From: Dokdonella sp. | Lineage (GTDB): Bacteria; Pseudomonadota; Gammaproteobacteria; Xanthomonadales; Rhodanobacteraceae | Assembly: GCF_019634815.1 (NCBI RefSeq) | Contig: NZ_JAHCAP010000007.1 | Coordinates: forward strand, 93,194 to 127,424 | DNA: 34,231 nt | Direction of reading: 5' to 3' | Shown: piece after piece, positions 5,756-15,023 of the stretch | How positions within the stretch are numbered: position 1 is the stretch's first letter | How the letters are laid out: every line of letters starts with the position of its first letter | Program-made: the position numbers and the translations under genes | Notes under the pieces: generated by a model | What the model was told of the DNA's origin: nothing | The model's database searches: none | Seen by the model: the letters and a program-made list of their open reading frames with translations, nothing else

Positions 5756-7630
5756 TTATCCGTGGAATGCGCCGTAAATGCGCTCCGCGAGTTGCCGATT
5801 GATGCCCTCGACCTGCATCAGCTCCTCGACACCGGCGCGGGTAATGCCGCCGAGGCCGCCGAAATGCTTGAGCAAGGCCGCGCGCCGGCGCGCGCCGACG
5901 CCGCTGATTTCCTCCAGCGAACTGGTCTCGCGTGCCTTTTCACGCCGACCTCGATGGCCGGTGATCGCAAAACGGTGGGCTTCGTCGCGCACCGCCTGAA
6001 TCAAGTGCGAGGCTGGCGACTCGGGCCCCGGGACCAGGGTTTTGCCGCTGCCCGCAAGGATCAGGGTTTCATCCCCCGCGCGACGTGCCGGGCCCTTGGC
6101 GACGCCAACGATCGGCACGCCTCCCACGCCCAGCTCGTTGAGCACGTCGACCGCCTGCTGTACCTGGCCGGCGCCGCCGTCGATCAGGAGCAGGTCGGGC
6201 AGCTTGCCCTCGCCTGCCTGCACACGCTTGTAGCGTCGCTGCAGCGCCTGATGCATCGCCGCGTAGTCGTCACCCGGCGTGATGCCGGAGATGTTGAAGC
6301 GCCGATACTGTGATTTCTCCGGCCCCTCCGCACCGAACACCACGCACGAGGCCACCGTGGCCTCGCCCATCGTGTGACTGATGTCGAAGCATTCGATGCG
6401 CTGCGGCAGCTCGTCCATGCCGAGCAGCTCGCGCAGCGCCTCGAAGCGCGCGAGCAGGGTCTGCTTGCTCGCCAGCCGCGCCGCCAGCGCCGCCTGCGCA
6501 TTGCGCCGCGCGAGGTCGAGAAAGCGCGCTCGTTCGTTGCGCACGGCGTGCTTGATTTCCACGCCGTGTCCGCTGCGTCCGGCCAGTGCCGCGGCCAGCG
6601 CCGGCGCTTCCTCGGGCGCGCTGCTGACAATGAGCTCGCTCGGCACCGGGCGATCGAGGTAGTACTGGGCAATGAACGAGGCGAGGATCGCGGCCAGATC
6701 GCTGCTGCCGGCCAGGCGCGGAAAGAAGTCGTGCGAACCCAGGCCGATGCCATTGCGGAAAAACAGCACGCTCACGCAGGCGATCCCGCCTTCGAGCGCG
6801 CAGGCGATCACGTCCATGTCGGTAGTCGCACCCTGCACGTAGTGATGTGCCTGCACGCGCTTGACCGCGGCGATCTGGTCGCGAATCGCCGCTGCGCGTT
6901 CGAACGCAAGCTCGGCGCTGGCACGCTCCATCTGTGCCACCAGCTCCTGCATCACCGCCTCGGCCTTGCCGTCGAGGAACAATTCGGCGTGGCGCACCTG
7001 CTGACCGTAGGCGACCTCGTCGACGAAACCCACGCAGGGCGCGGTGCAACGCTGGATCTGGTATTGCAGACAGGGTCGCGAGCGGTTGCGGAAATAGCTG
7101 TCGGCGCAGTTGCGCAGGCGAAACAGCTTCTGGATCAGGTCGAGACTCTCGCGCACCGCGCCCGCACTCGGGAACGGGCCGAAGTAGCGCCCGCCGCCGT
7201 CGCGCGCGCCACGATGGAACTCCAAGCGTGGAAAACGCACCGTCAGCTCCGCCTCGCCCTCGGCTTCGCGGCGACTGCGCACGCCTGGTTTCGCGCCGGT
7301 CAGATGGATGTAGGGATAACTCTTGTCGTCGCGCAGCACGATGTTGTAGCGCGGCTTGAGCGACTTGATGAGCTGGGCTTCAAGCAGCAGCGCCTCGGCT
7401 TCGGTGCGAACGACGGTGGTTTCCATGCGCGCGATCTGGCCGATCATCGAGGTGATGCGCGGTTCGAGCCGGGGTTTGAGGAAGTAGCTGCCGACACGCT
7501 TCTTGAGGTTGCTCGCCTTGCCGACGTAGAGCAGGACATCGTCGGCATCGAACATGCGATACACGCCCGGCGCGCTGCTGAGCGTGCGCACGAAGGCCTT
7601 GCCGTCGAACGCGGTGGCTGGCGTGTTCAT
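5756..7630 (-). CDS. uvrC: Excinuclease ABC subunit C
   Basis: A 624-residue nucleotide excision repair nuclease that makes both cuts around UvrB-bound damage. The N-terminal GIY-YIG domain is seen as APGVYRMF and LLYVGKASNLKKR (residues 20-45). A UVR (UvrB-binding) motif, ERASAELAFERAAAIRDQI, follows in the middle. The RNase H-like C-terminal nuclease domain holds IECFDISH and LLLIDGGAGQV, and two helix-hairpin-helix repeats close the protein (ISGVGARRRAALLKHFG; MQVEGINRQLAERI). The length is normal for the family. The gene is followed at once by pgsA. The large plus-strand frames through this region are antisense shadows. Confidence 0.97.
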   Translation of the reverse strand: MNTPATAFDGKAFVRTLSSAPGVYRMFDADDVLLYVGKASNLKKRVGSYFLKPRLEPRITSMIGQIARMETTVVRTEAEALLLEAQLIKSLKPRYNIVLRDDKSYPYIHLTGAKPGVRSRREAEGEAELTVRFPRLEFHRGARDGGGRYFGPFPSAGAVRESLDLIQKLFRLRNCADSYFRNRSRPCLQYQIQRCTAPCVGFVDEVAYGQQVRHAELFLDGKAEAVMQELVAQMERASAELAFERAAAIRDQIAAVKRVQAHHYVQGATTDMDVIACALEGGIACVSVLFFRNGIGLGSHDFFPRLAGSSDLAAILASFIAQYYLDRPVPSELIVSSAPEEAPALAAALAGRSGHGVEIKHAVRNERARFLDLARRNAQAALAARLASKQTLLARFEALRELLGMDELPQRIECFDISHTMGEATVASCVVFGAEGPEKSQYRRFNISGITPGDDYAAMHQALQRRYKRVQAGEGKLPDLLLIDGGAGQVQQAVDVLNELGVGGVPIVGVAKGPARRAGDETLILAGSGKTLVPGPESPASHLIQAVRDEAHRFAITGHRGRREKARETSSLEEISGVGARRRAALLKHFGGLGGITRAGVEELMQVEGINRQLAERIYGAFHG

Positions 7631-7670
7631 GGCTGCAATCCCGCGGGCACGCGCTGAGACATCACCGGGC

Positions 7671-8117
7671 TCAATGCCCTGCCGAACGCATCTGGCTGAT
7701 CAACGCGGCCATGCCTTGCCTTGCAAGTGCGATCACGCGCTCGAAATCGGCGTCGCGACCGTAGTAGGGATCGGGCACTTCCTCATCCCCGAGGAACAGC
7801 GCAGGCCGGGTGCCGCATTCGGGACGCAGGCGCTCGAGATCACGCAGATTGGCACGGTCGGCGGCGAAGATGCGATCGAAGCGCGTGAAATCGACGCTCA
7901 CGATCTGGCGCGCACGCAGCACCGAAAGATCATAGCCATGCATCGCACCCGCGGCGATCGAACGCCGATCCGGTGGTTCGCCCACGTGGTAATCCGCGGT
8001 GCCCGCCGAGTCGACTTCGACATCGAGCCCGGCGCGCGCGAATTCCACGCGCGCAACCGCTTCGAGCGTGGGCGAGCGGCAGATGTTGCCCAGGCACACG
8101 AACAGGATGCGGCTCAT
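7671..8117 (-). CDS. Low-molecular-weight protein-tyrosine phosphatase family protein
   Basis: A 148-residue cytoplasmic phosphatase. The active-site loop [10 protein letters not shown] starts at Cys8 (CxxxxxR(S/T)), and the general acid loop DPYYG lies near residue 117, both as the fold requires. Family members remove phosphate from tyrosine in proteins, in some bacteria from kinases that control polysaccharide export. The gene overlaps the kdsB stop by 4 bp (8114-8117), so it is coupled to a lipopolysaccharide precursor gene; no tyrosine kinase is seen nearby. uvrC follows 40 bp downstream on the same strand. The substrate is unknown. Confidence 0.93.
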   Translation of the reverse strand: MSRILFVCLGNICRSPTLEAVARVEFARAGLDVEVDSAGTADYHVGEPPDRRSIAAGAMHGYDLSVLRARQIVSVDFTRFDRIFAADRANLRDLERLRPECGTRPALFLGDEEVPDPYYGRDADFERVIALARQGMAALISQMRSAGH

Positions 8118-8893
8118 CGCGCACGCCCGGCGAATGCGCGCTCGACCCGCGCCAGATCGGCGGCGGTATCGACGCCCGCCGGGAACGGTTCGGGCGCGAT
8201 GCGCACCGCGATCGCATGACCGTGTTCGAGCGCGCGCAATTGTTCCAGCGACTCGGCACGTTCGAGTGGCGTGGGCGCAAGCTGCGTGAACGCGCGCAGG
8301 AAACCGGCGCGGTAGCCGTAGATGCCGATGTGACGCAGGAACGGCACCGCCGCGGGCAAGGCGTCACGCGCATGTGCAAACGCATCACGCGGCCACGGCA
8401 GCGGCGCGCGGCTGAAATACAGTGCGCGGCCATCCTCTCGGCGCACCAGCTTGACCACGTTCGGATCGAACAGCTCCTCGACCGCCATGAGCGGCGTCGC
8501 CAGCGTCGCCATCGGTGCGTCATCCTCGGCCAACGCCTGCGCCACCGCGGCGATCCCGCTGGCCGGCGCGAGCGGCTCGTCACCCTGCAGATTGACCACG
8601 ATCGCATCATCGGACCACGCCAGTTGCTGCGCGACTTCGGCAAGGCGATCGCTGCCCGAAGCGTGATCGCTGCGCGTCATCACCACGCGCACACCGCTGC
8701 CGGCCAGCGCCGCCTCGATGCGCGCATCGTCGGTTGCCACCACCACTTCGCGTGCACCCGCAGCAAGTGCGCGTCGCGCCACGTGCAGCACCATCGGCTC
8801 GCCCGCAATCGGCAACAAGGGCTTGCCCGGCAGGCGCGTGGATGCGTAGCGCGCGGGAATGGCAACGATGAAACCGGAATCGGTGCGTGGCAT
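8114..8893 (-). CDS. kdsB: 3-deoxy-manno-octulosonate cytidylyltransferase (CMP-KDO synthetase)
   Basis: A 259-residue cytosolic enzyme that activates KDO with CTP to CMP-KDO for the lipid A inner core. The N-terminal nucleotide-binding signature [15 protein letters not shown] is clear, followed by [27 protein letters not shown] and VNLQGDEPL, all standard for KdsB. A C-terminal [15 protein letters not shown] fits the dimer and substrate region. The length is typical. It is the first gene of a minus-strand run with the phosphatase (4 bp overlap), then uvrC and pgsA. It confirms a Gram-negative outer membrane. Confidence 0.97.
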   Translation of the reverse strand: MPRTDSGFIVAIPARYASTRLPGKPLLPIAGEPMVLHVARRALAAGAREVVVATDDARIEAALAGSGVRVVMTRSDHASGSDRLAEVAQQLAWSDDAIVVNLQGDEPLAPASGIAAVAQALAEDDAPMATLATPLMAVEELFDPNVVKLVRREDGRALYFSRAPLPWPRDAFAHARDALPAAVPFLRHIGIYGYRAGFLRAFTQLAPTPLERAESLEQLRALEHGHAIAVRIAPEPFPAGVDTAADLARVERAFAGRAR

Positions 8894-9170
8894 GGAGCAG
8901 GTCTTGCGGGACGACGAGCAAGCCTAAGGCAAGGTCGATCCAGTGACCACTGCCGCGGATCTGAAGCTGCCTTGCGCTGCCCGGCGCAGCGCGACCTATC
9001 TCCCAGCAGGCAATCGTCACGCAGGCGGACGCCGAATTGCGGCTCCTGCGAGCAGGTTTGTTGCGCAGTTCGGCGAGGTTCGCCAGGCGCCGGTATCTCT
9101 CCCGCGCCGGCCGACATCCCGCAAATGTACGGCTCGTCCCTGCCCCTCACCATCGGCAGGGGCCCGGACA
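8894..9170. other. Divergent intergenic region between kdsB and the EamA transporter
   Basis: 277 bp with promoters expected for both directions. A hairpin GCCCCT/AGGGGC lies just before the plus-strand ATG at 9171 and would cover the AGGGG ribosome site (9158-9162). I see no small gene or RNA here. Confidence 0.4.
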
Positions 9171-10148
9171 ATGACTGCGGTGTTAGCATGCGCGCCCCAC
9201 CGCCTCGGGCGTGCGATCTTGAACCTGCCGGCTGCTGCTTCGTCCACGCCCGCCGCGTTGCCACGCCGCGCGGTGCTGCTGATGGTCGCCAGCACGGTCT
9301 GCTTCGGCAGCATGGCGGTGTTGATCCGCATCGCGTCGAAACAACTTCACCCCTTCGAGATCGCCTTCCTGCGCAGCTTTTTCGGCGCGCTCGCGGCGCT
9401 GCCGCTGCTGTGGCGCAACGGTTTGGCGACCCTGCACACCGATCGGATCGGCTTCTATGTCGTGCGCTGCGCGATCGGCGCAGTAGCGATGCTGGCGGGC
9501 TTCTGGGCGATCGCGCACCTGCCCCTCGCACAGGCGATCGCGCTGTCGTATTCCTCGCCACTGTTCGTGACCATCGGCGCGGTGATCTTTCTCGGTGAAC
9601 TGGTGCGCCGGCGACGCTGGAGTGCGGTGATCGCCGGTTTCATCGGCGTGCTGGTGATCGTGCGGCCGGGTACTGACGGTTTCACCGCCGCGAGTCTGGT
9701 CGCGCTGTTTTCGGCGTTGTGCTCGGGCGCGGTCACGATCAGCATCAAATTCCTCGCGCGCCGCGACCCGCCCGACACCATCGTCGTGCTCACCACCTGG
9801 CTGTGGGTGCCGCTGTCACTGCCAGCCGCGGTGCTGGTGTGGCAGTGGCCCACTGCCGACCTGCTGCCGCTGCTGATCGCGCTCGGAATGCTCGGCACCG
9901 CCGGACAATACCTGTGGACACATGCGCTCAAGCTGGCCGAAGCATCGACGCTGGCGCCCTTGAGCTATCTGCAGTTGGTGTTCGTCTCGGTGCTGGCGTG
10001 GTGGCTGTTCAACGAGACCCCCGACGAGTGGACCGTGGCCGGCGCGGCCATCGTGATCGGTGCCAGTTTCTACATCGCGCGCCGCGAAGCCAAACTCGCG
10101 CGTGAACGCATCCTGCGCGAGCGCATCGAGGGTGAACCACAGATTTGA
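9171..10148 (+). CDS. EamA/DMT superfamily transporter
   Basis: About 325 residues with ten hydrophobic segments in two repeats, the layout of EamA-type drug/metabolite exporters. It opens with RRAVLLMVASTVCFGSMAVL; the second repeat begins near SLVALFSALCSGAVTISIKF. WAIAHLPLAQAIALSYSSPL and LAEASTLAPLSYLQLVF are the paired end-of-repeat signatures. Such carriers often export amino acids or other small metabolites; the substrate cannot be read from sequence. The frame runs further upstream, but the ATG at 9171 has AGGGG eight bases before it. A TTG at 9219 (starting MNLPAAASS) is a credible alternative, since an extended -10 TGTTAGCAT lies at 9181-9189, downstream of that ATG. Confidence 0.88.
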   Translation: MTAVLACAPHRLGRAILNLPAAASSTPAALPRRAVLLMVASTVCFGSMAVLIRIASKQLHPFEIAFLRSFFGALAALPLLWRNGLATLHTDRIGFYVVRCAIGAVAMLAGFWAIAHLPLAQAIALSYSSPLFVTIGAVIFLGELVRRRRWSAVIAGFIGVLVIVRPGTDGFTAASLVALFSALCSGAVTISIKFLARRDPPDTIVVLTTWLWVPLSLPAAVLVWQWPTADLLPLLIALGMLGTAGQYLWTHALKLAEASTLAPLSYLQLVFVSVLAWWLFNETPDEWTVAGAAIVIGASFYIARREAKLARERILRERIEGEPQI

Positions 10149-10236
10149 GCCTTCGGCAATGACGGCGCGCATTGCCTTTTCACGCGCGGCGGGCAAGGCT
10201 GTGGCCTCGACCGATCACCACTCGCGGGAGCCGTGA

Positions 10237-10710
10237 ATGAAACAGTCGATATCGTGGTTGCTGACGGGAATCGCCTGCCTGCTGTCCCTGCTGATCGGCG
10301 CGATGATCGGGGTGTGGCTGTTCTTCAAGGTCTACGGCGGCGCCGACGAACGCCTGGTCTCCGGCTTTCTCGATCAGGCGCGCGTGATCGAGCTGGCCAG
10401 CCGCGATGGCCTCAGCGCGCAGAGCGAGCTGATGCGTGATGTCCTGCCGCGCGTGCAGGCCAGCACCGCCGACCTCGCCTTCATTTCGGCGGGCAGTCTC
10501 GATCCGGCGTTCACGCGCAGCATGCGCGAGGCGCTGCAGAAACTCGGCGCCAACCCATTGGTGCAGGACGATCAGGGTGAATGGAGCGTCGCCGCAAAAG
10601 CCGCGCGCGAATGCATCCTGTTGATGCCCGCCGAGCGCAACGACTGGATGTCGTGCCGCCGGCCAGTCAAGGCCGTGTGGCCGCGCAAGGGCCCGGCCAA
10701 GCCCGACTGA
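10237..10710 (+). CDS. Hypothetical membrane-anchored protein
   Basis: 157 residues that I do not recognise. One N-terminal membrane helix (about residues 7-30, LLTGIACLLSLLIGAMIGVW) is followed by a mainly helical soluble part of about 125 residues, presumably periplasmic. It contains a pair of cysteines (AARECILL and DWMSCRRP) that could form a disulfide. A GGGAG ribosome site precedes the ATG by about seven bases. It lies 88 bp after the transporter on the same strand and converges with ispG. No function is proposed. Confidence 0.75.
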   Translation: MKQSISWLLTGIACLLSLLIGAMIGVWLFFKVYGGADERLVSGFLDQARVIELASRDGLSAQSELMRDVLPRVQASTADLAFISAGSLDPAFTRSMREALQKLGANPLVQDDQGEWSVAAKAARECILLMPAERNDWMSCRRPVKAVWPRKGPAKPD

Positions 10711-10724
10711 GATTGCCGACCGAC

Positions 10725-11963
10725 TCAAGCGCGCTGCGTGTAGCGGCGCGCGACGTAGTCTTCGAGCACGCCGACGAATTCCTCGGCAATGTGTTCGCCG
10801 CGCAAGGTCATCGCCTTCTCGCCGTCGATGAACACCGGCGCCGCCGGCGCCTCGCCCGTGCCCGGCAGCGAAATGCCGATGTTGGCGTGACGCGATTCGC
10901 CCGGGCCATTGACCACGCAGCCCATCACGGCGAGCGTTAGGTTCTCGACGCCGTCGTACTTGATGCGCCATTCGGGCATCTTCGCGCGCACGTGATCCTG
11001 CACGGTCTTGGCGATCTGCTGGAACAGCGTGCTGGTGGTGCGCCCGCAGCCCGGGCAAGCCGTCACCAGCGGCATGAAGGCACGCAAGCCCATTGTCTGC
11101 AGCAGTTCCTGTGCAACGATCACCTCGCGCGTGCGCGGTTCGCCCGGCTCGGGCGTGAGCGAAATGCGGATGGTGTCGCCGATACCTTCCTGCAGCAGCA
11201 CCGCAAGCGCCGCGGCCGAGGCGACGATGCCCTTGCTGCCCATGCCTGCCTCGGTCAGGCCCAGATGCAGGGCGTAGTTGCAACGTGCGGCGAGATCGCG
11301 ATACACCGCAATCAATTCCTGCACGCCCGAGACCTTGCACGAAAGGATGATGCGATCGCGCGCCATGCCCAGTTCTTCGGCACGCGCGGCCGAATCGAGC
11401 GCCGAGCGGATCAGCGCCTCGCGGGCCACGCGCGCGGCATCCCAGGGCTGCGCGCGCGCATGGTTTTCATCCATCAGCGCGGCCACCATCGCCTGATCGA
11501 GCGAGCCCCAGTTGGCGCCGATGCGCACCGGCTTGGCATGGCGCAGCGCGATCTCGATGATGGTGGAGAACTGTGCGTCCTTCTTGCGCCCGAAGCCGAC
11601 ATTGCCGGGATTGATGCGGTACTTGGCCAGCGCCTGCGCGCAAGCCGGTTCGCGCTCGAGCAGTTGATGGCCGTTGTAGTGGAAGTCACCGATCAACGGC
11701 ACCGCCACACCCATCATGTCGAGGCGCTCGCGGATGCGCGGAATCGCCGCCGCCGCCTCGGGCGTGTTCACGGTCAGGCGCACCAGTTCGGAACCGGCGC
11801 GGGCGAGCTCAGCCACCTGTTTGGTCGAGCCGACGACATCGGCGGTGTCGGTGTTGGTCATTGACTGCACCACCACCGGTGCGCTGCCGCCGACAACAAT
11901 CGAACCGACCGCAACCGGCACGCAGGCGCGGCGCGCAAGCGGGGATGGCGCTGTTGAACTCAT
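10725..11963 (-). CDS. ispG: 4-hydroxy-3-methylbut-2-enyl diphosphate synthase (flavodoxin)
   Basis: A 412-residue iron-sulfur enzyme of the MEP isoprenoid pathway, converting methylerythritol cyclodiphosphate to HMBPP. The N-terminal barrel shows [16 protein letters not shown] and [11 protein letters not shown]. The C-terminal cluster domain shows TACPGCGRT (two Cys ligands) and [12 protein letters not shown] (third Cys and the Glu ligand). The length is that of the short bacterial type without the plant insertion. The start at 11963 (MSSTAPSPL) is chosen over one 17 codons upstream because the conserved part follows directly and GGAG is in place. It is divergent from the cardiolipin-synthase-like gene. 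Confidence 0.95.
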   Translation of the reverse strand: MSSTAPSPLARRACVPVAVGSIVVGGSAPVVVQSMTNTDTADVVGSTKQVAELARAGSELVRLTVNTPEAAAAIPRIRERLDMMGVAVPLIGDFHYNGHQLLEREPACAQALAKYRINPGNVGFGRKKDAQFSTIIEIALRHAKPVRIGANWGSLDQAMVAALMDENHARAQPWDAARVAREALIRSALDSAARAEELGMARDRIILSCKVSGVQELIAVYRDLAARCNYALHLGLTEAGMGSKGIVASAAALAVLLQEGIGDTIRISLTPEPGEPRTREVIVAQELLQTMGLRAFMPLVTACPGCGRTTSTLFQQIAKTVQDHVRAKMPEWRIKYDGVENLTLAVMGCVVNGPGESRHANIGISLPGTGEAPAAPVFIDGEKAMTLRGEHIAEEFVGVLEDYVARRYTQRA

Positions 11964-12058
11964 GGAATGGATGGCTCCGGACACGGCCGCAAGTGCGGAT
12001 TTTCGCACAACCACGCCTGCGCCAGCCGGCGTCCGGCAACGGGCATGCCGCCTTTGGC

Positions 12059-12064
12059 TACACT
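12059..12064 (+). promoter_or_regulatory. Putative -10 box giving a leaderless transcript
   Basis: TACACT ends six bases before the ATG at 12071 and no Shine-Dalgarno sequence lies between. If used, transcription would begin at or next to the A of the start codon. No good -35 box is visible. Confidence 0.35.
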
Positions 12065-12070
12065 CGGCGC

Positions 12071-13528
12071 ATGTCCAAGGCCGCCTTCGTCAGCCCTGCC
12101 GCGCGCCGCCTGCTCGGCGAGCAGGCATTCAGCCGCACCGCCGGTGCTCCCTTGCTGCCCGGCAATGCGGTGTCGCTGCAGATCGACGCACGCGCCGCTT
12201 TCGATGCATGGCTGGCGGCCATTGCCGCGGCGCGCGAGCGCATCCTGTTCGCCAACTACATCTTCCGCGATGACGACCTTGGCCGCAGCTTCGTGACTGC
12301 GCTGGCCGAACGCGCGCGCGCCGGCGTCAGGGTGTGCGTCACGCGCGACTGGCTGGGCTGTCTGGGCCAATCCTCGGCGCGATTCTGGCAGCCACTGCTC
12401 GCTGCCGGTGGCGAAGTCCGCGCGTGGAATCCACCGCGACTGCTCAGCCCGTTCGGCTGGATCTCGCGCGACCATCGCAAGCTGCTGGTGGTCGATGACC
12501 ATGTCGGTTTCGTCTCCGGAATCTGCGTCAGTGGGGCCTGGCTTGGCGACCCCGCGCGCGGCATCGCGCCGTGGCGCGACACCGGTGTGGCAATCCGCGG
12601 TCCCGCAGTCAGTGACCTGGCACAGGCCTTCGCCGAAGTCTGGGCGCAGATGGGGCCGCCGCTGCCCGCCGAACACGCGCCCGGGCACCGCGTCATTGCC
12701 GAGGCCGGCACGGTCAACCTGCGCGTGATTGCGACCCAACCCAACATGGCCGGGCTGTACCGCCTCGACCAGCTGATCGCCGCGCTCGCTCGCAAGAACC
12801 TGTGGCTGGCCGATGCCTACTTCGTCGGCGTCACGACCTATGTGCAGGCGCTCGGCTCGGCGGCGCGCGATGGCATCGATGTGCGCCTGCTGGTGCCCGG
12901 ATCGAGCGACATTCCCGCGGTTGGTGCGATCTCGCGCGCGGGCTACCGCCCGCTGCTCGAAGCCGGTGTTCGCGTGTTCGAGTGGAACGGCTCGATGATG
13001 CACGCCAAGACCGCGGTCGCCGACTCACGCTGGGCGCGCGTGGGTTCGACCAATCTCAACCTCGCCAGCTGGCTGGGCAATTGCGAGATCGACGTGGCGA
13101 TCGAAGACGAGACCTTCGCGCAGCAGATGGAGGCCCAGTACGAGCGCGATCTGACCAATGCCACCGAGATCGTGCTCAAGACAACGCACGGTCCGCGCAC
13201 GCGCGGCGGCCACGAGCCTGCCTCCGGACCGCAGGGTGGCAGTTCCGGCCGCGTCGCCGCGAGCGCCTTGCGCCTGGCCAATTCGGTCGGCGCAATCATC
13301 ACCGACCGTCGCGCGCTCGGCGCCGCCGAGGCGACTCCGCTGCTGGTTGGCGCCTGCATCCTGCTGGCGCTGTCGCTGGTCGCCTTTCTCTGGCCGCATC
13401 TGTTCGCCTGGCCGCTGGGTGCCCTCGGGCTGTGGTGCGCACTCGTGCTGTTGCTGCGACTCGTGCGCCTGCGCAAGAAGCGTCAGGCATCGGCAGCCTC
13501 GCCCACGAGCGAGGACGACGCACCTTGA
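12071..13528 (+). CDS. Cardiolipin synthase-like phospholipase D family protein
   Basis: 485 residues with two HKD active-site motifs, HRKLLVVDD (H135, K137, D142) and HAKTAVADS (H311, K313, D318), each followed by a GS/N element ([16 protein letters not shown]). The lack of N-terminal membrane helices resembles the ClsB/C type. A hydrophobic C-terminal hairpin ([20 protein letters not shown] and [16 protein letters not shown]) and a basic tail anchor it in the membrane. It probably makes cardiolipin or a related phospholipid from phosphatidylglycerol, the product line of pgsA in this window. It begins at the ATG at 12071; longer in-frame starts would run into the ispG promoter region. xseA follows after 64 bp. 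Confidence 0.88.
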   Translation: MSKAAFVSPAARRLLGEQAFSRTAGAPLLPGNAVSLQIDARAAFDAWLAAIAAARERILFANYIFRDDDLGRSFVTALAERARAGVRVCVTRDWLGCLGQSSARFWQPLLAAGGEVRAWNPPRLLSPFGWISRDHRKLLVVDDHVGFVSGICVSGAWLGDPARGIAPWRDTGVAIRGPAVSDLAQAFAEVWAQMGPPLPAEHAPGHRVIAEAGTVNLRVIATQPNMAGLYRLDQLIAALARKNLWLADAYFVGVTTYVQALGSAARDGIDVRLLVPGSSDIPAVGAISRAGYRPLLEAGVRVFEWNGSMMHAKTAVADSRWARVGSTNLNLASWLGNCEIDVAIEDETFAQQMEAQYERDLTNATEIVLKTTHGPRTRGGHEPASGPQGGSSGRVAASALRLANSVGAIITDRRALGAAEATPLLVGACILLALSLVAFLWPHLFAWPLGALGLWCALVLLLRLVRLRKKRQASAASPTSEDDAP

Positions 13529-13592
13529 TGCCGGCGCAGTTGTCGCCGCGCGCGCAATCGCGCAGACTCGGCTGCCGCGTCGAGCCGCCATC

Positions 13593-14948
13593 ATGCCCAC
13601 GCCGCCCCTTGCCATCGAAGCCGAAGTCTATTCACCAAGCGCGCTCACGCGGCTGGTGCGTGACCTGCTCGAAGATGCGCTGCCGCTGATCTGGATCGAA
13701 GGCGAGATCTCCAATTTCGCGCGACCGGCCTCGGGCCACGTCTACTTCACGCTCAAGGACGCCGGCGCGCAGATCCGCTGCGCGATGTTCCGGCCCAAGA
13801 GCACCTGGCTGCGCTTTCGTCCCGCCGACGGCATGCGCGTGCTCGCCCGCGCTCGCGTGAGCCTGTACGAGGCGCGCGGCGAGTTCCAGCTCATCATCGA
13901 GTCGCTGGAGGAAGCCGGCGCCGGTGCGCTGCAGCGCGCCTTCGACGAGCTCAAGGCGAAGCTCGAAGCCGAAGGCCTGTTCGATGCCGCGCTCAAGCGG
14001 GACTTGCCGCGCATGCCGCGGCGCATCGGCGTGATCACCTCGCCCACCGGTGCCGCGGTGCGCGACGTGCTCAGCGTGCTCGCACGGCGCTTTCCACTCG
14101 CGCAGGTCGAGGTCCTGCCGGTGCCGGTGCAGGGCAAGGACGCGCCGCCGGCGATCGTAGCGATGCTCGAAGCCGCTTCGCGCACGCACCGCCATGACGT
14201 GCTCCTGCTCACGCGCGGCGGCGGTTCCCTCGAAGACCTGTGGGCCTTCAACGACGAGGCGCTCGCACGCGCGATCCGCGCCAGTCCGGTGCCGGTGGTG
14301 TCCGCGGTCGGCCACGAAACCGATTTCACGATCGCCGACTTCGCCGCGGATCTGCGCGCGCCGACACCTTCGGCCGCGGCCGAGCTCATCGTGCCCGACG
14401 CTCGCGATCTCGCCCGCCTGCTCGCTACCCAACGCAATCGCGCGGGCCAACTCATGCGCCGCGTGCTCGAAACGCGCGCGCAGCATCTGGATCACCTGCT
14501 CGCGCGCCTCAACGCGCAGCGCCCGCAAGCGCGCATCACGCGCGGCAGCGAGCGCCTGCTCGCGCTGCAAGCGCGCCTGCGCGAAGCGGGACGGCGCGCG
14601 ATCGCCGAGCCGCACACACGGTTGCGTGAGCTACGCGCGCGTTTGCAACCGGGCGCACCGGCGACCCTGATCGCGCGACGCGCGTTGCTGCTCGACAATC
14701 TGCAGGATCGCCTGCGCGGTGCGCAGCGCCATGCACTCGAACGGCGCGCTGCACAATTGAGCGTACTCGCGCGCACCCTGCACGCGGTCAGCCCGCTGGC
14801 CACGCTGGAGCGCGGCTACGCGATCCTCATCGATCCACAGTCCGGCCGCGCCGTGCGCACCGTCGCGCAAGCCAAGTCCGGCCAGGTGCTGCGTGCGCGC
14901 CTGGCCGATGGCGAACTGGCACTGCGTGTCGAAGACCATCGCAGCTGA
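13593..14948 (+). CDS. xseA: Exodeoxyribonuclease VII large subunit
   Basis: A 451-residue catalytic subunit of the nuclease that degrades single-stranded DNA to short oligonucleotides. The N-terminal OB-fold is clear ([30 protein letters not shown]). The catalytic domain carries [46 protein letters not shown] and [11 protein letters not shown] long Arg/Ala-rich helical region (about 270-390) forms the coiled coil that binds XseB, and LERGYAIL opens the conserved C-terminal end. The ATG at 13593 matches the usual start. The small subunit gene is not in the window. A second copy of its last codons lies at 16680-16781. Confidence 0.96.
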   Translation: MPTPPLAIEAEVYSPSALTRLVRDLLEDALPLIWIEGEISNFARPASGHVYFTLKDAGAQIRCAMFRPKSTWLRFRPADGMRVLARARVSLYEARGEFQLIIESLEEAGAGALQRAFDELKAKLEAEGLFDAALKRDLPRMPRRIGVITSPTGAAVRDVLSVLARRFPLAQVEVLPVPVQGKDAPPAIVAMLEAASRTHRHDVLLLTRGGGSLEDLWAFNDEALARAIRASPVPVVSAVGHETDFTIADFAADLRAPTPSAAAELIVPDARDLARLLATQRNRAGQLMRRVLETRAQHLDHLLARLNAQRPQARITRGSERLLALQARLREAGRRAIAEPHTRLRELRARLQPGAPATLIARRALLLDNLQDRLRGAQRHALERRAAQLSVLARTLHAVSPLATLERGYAILIDPQSGRAVRTVAQAKSGQVLRARLADGELALRVEDHRS

Positions 14949-15023
14949 CTCTTCGACGCACGAACACGGGCCGCAGGCAAGGACACGCCGCTCGGCGGGA
15001 GCCCGGATTGCCGTCGATCCAAC

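Noticed and set aside
5126..6313. Long plus-strand open frame across pgsA and uvrC
   Set aside because: Antisense to two well-identified housekeeping genes; low-complexity Arg/Asp/His-rich translation.
10180..11340. Minus-strand open frame overlapping ispG in another frame
   Set aside because: Overlaps the catalytic part of ispG, which has all iron-sulfur ligands; no start signal or recognisable domain.
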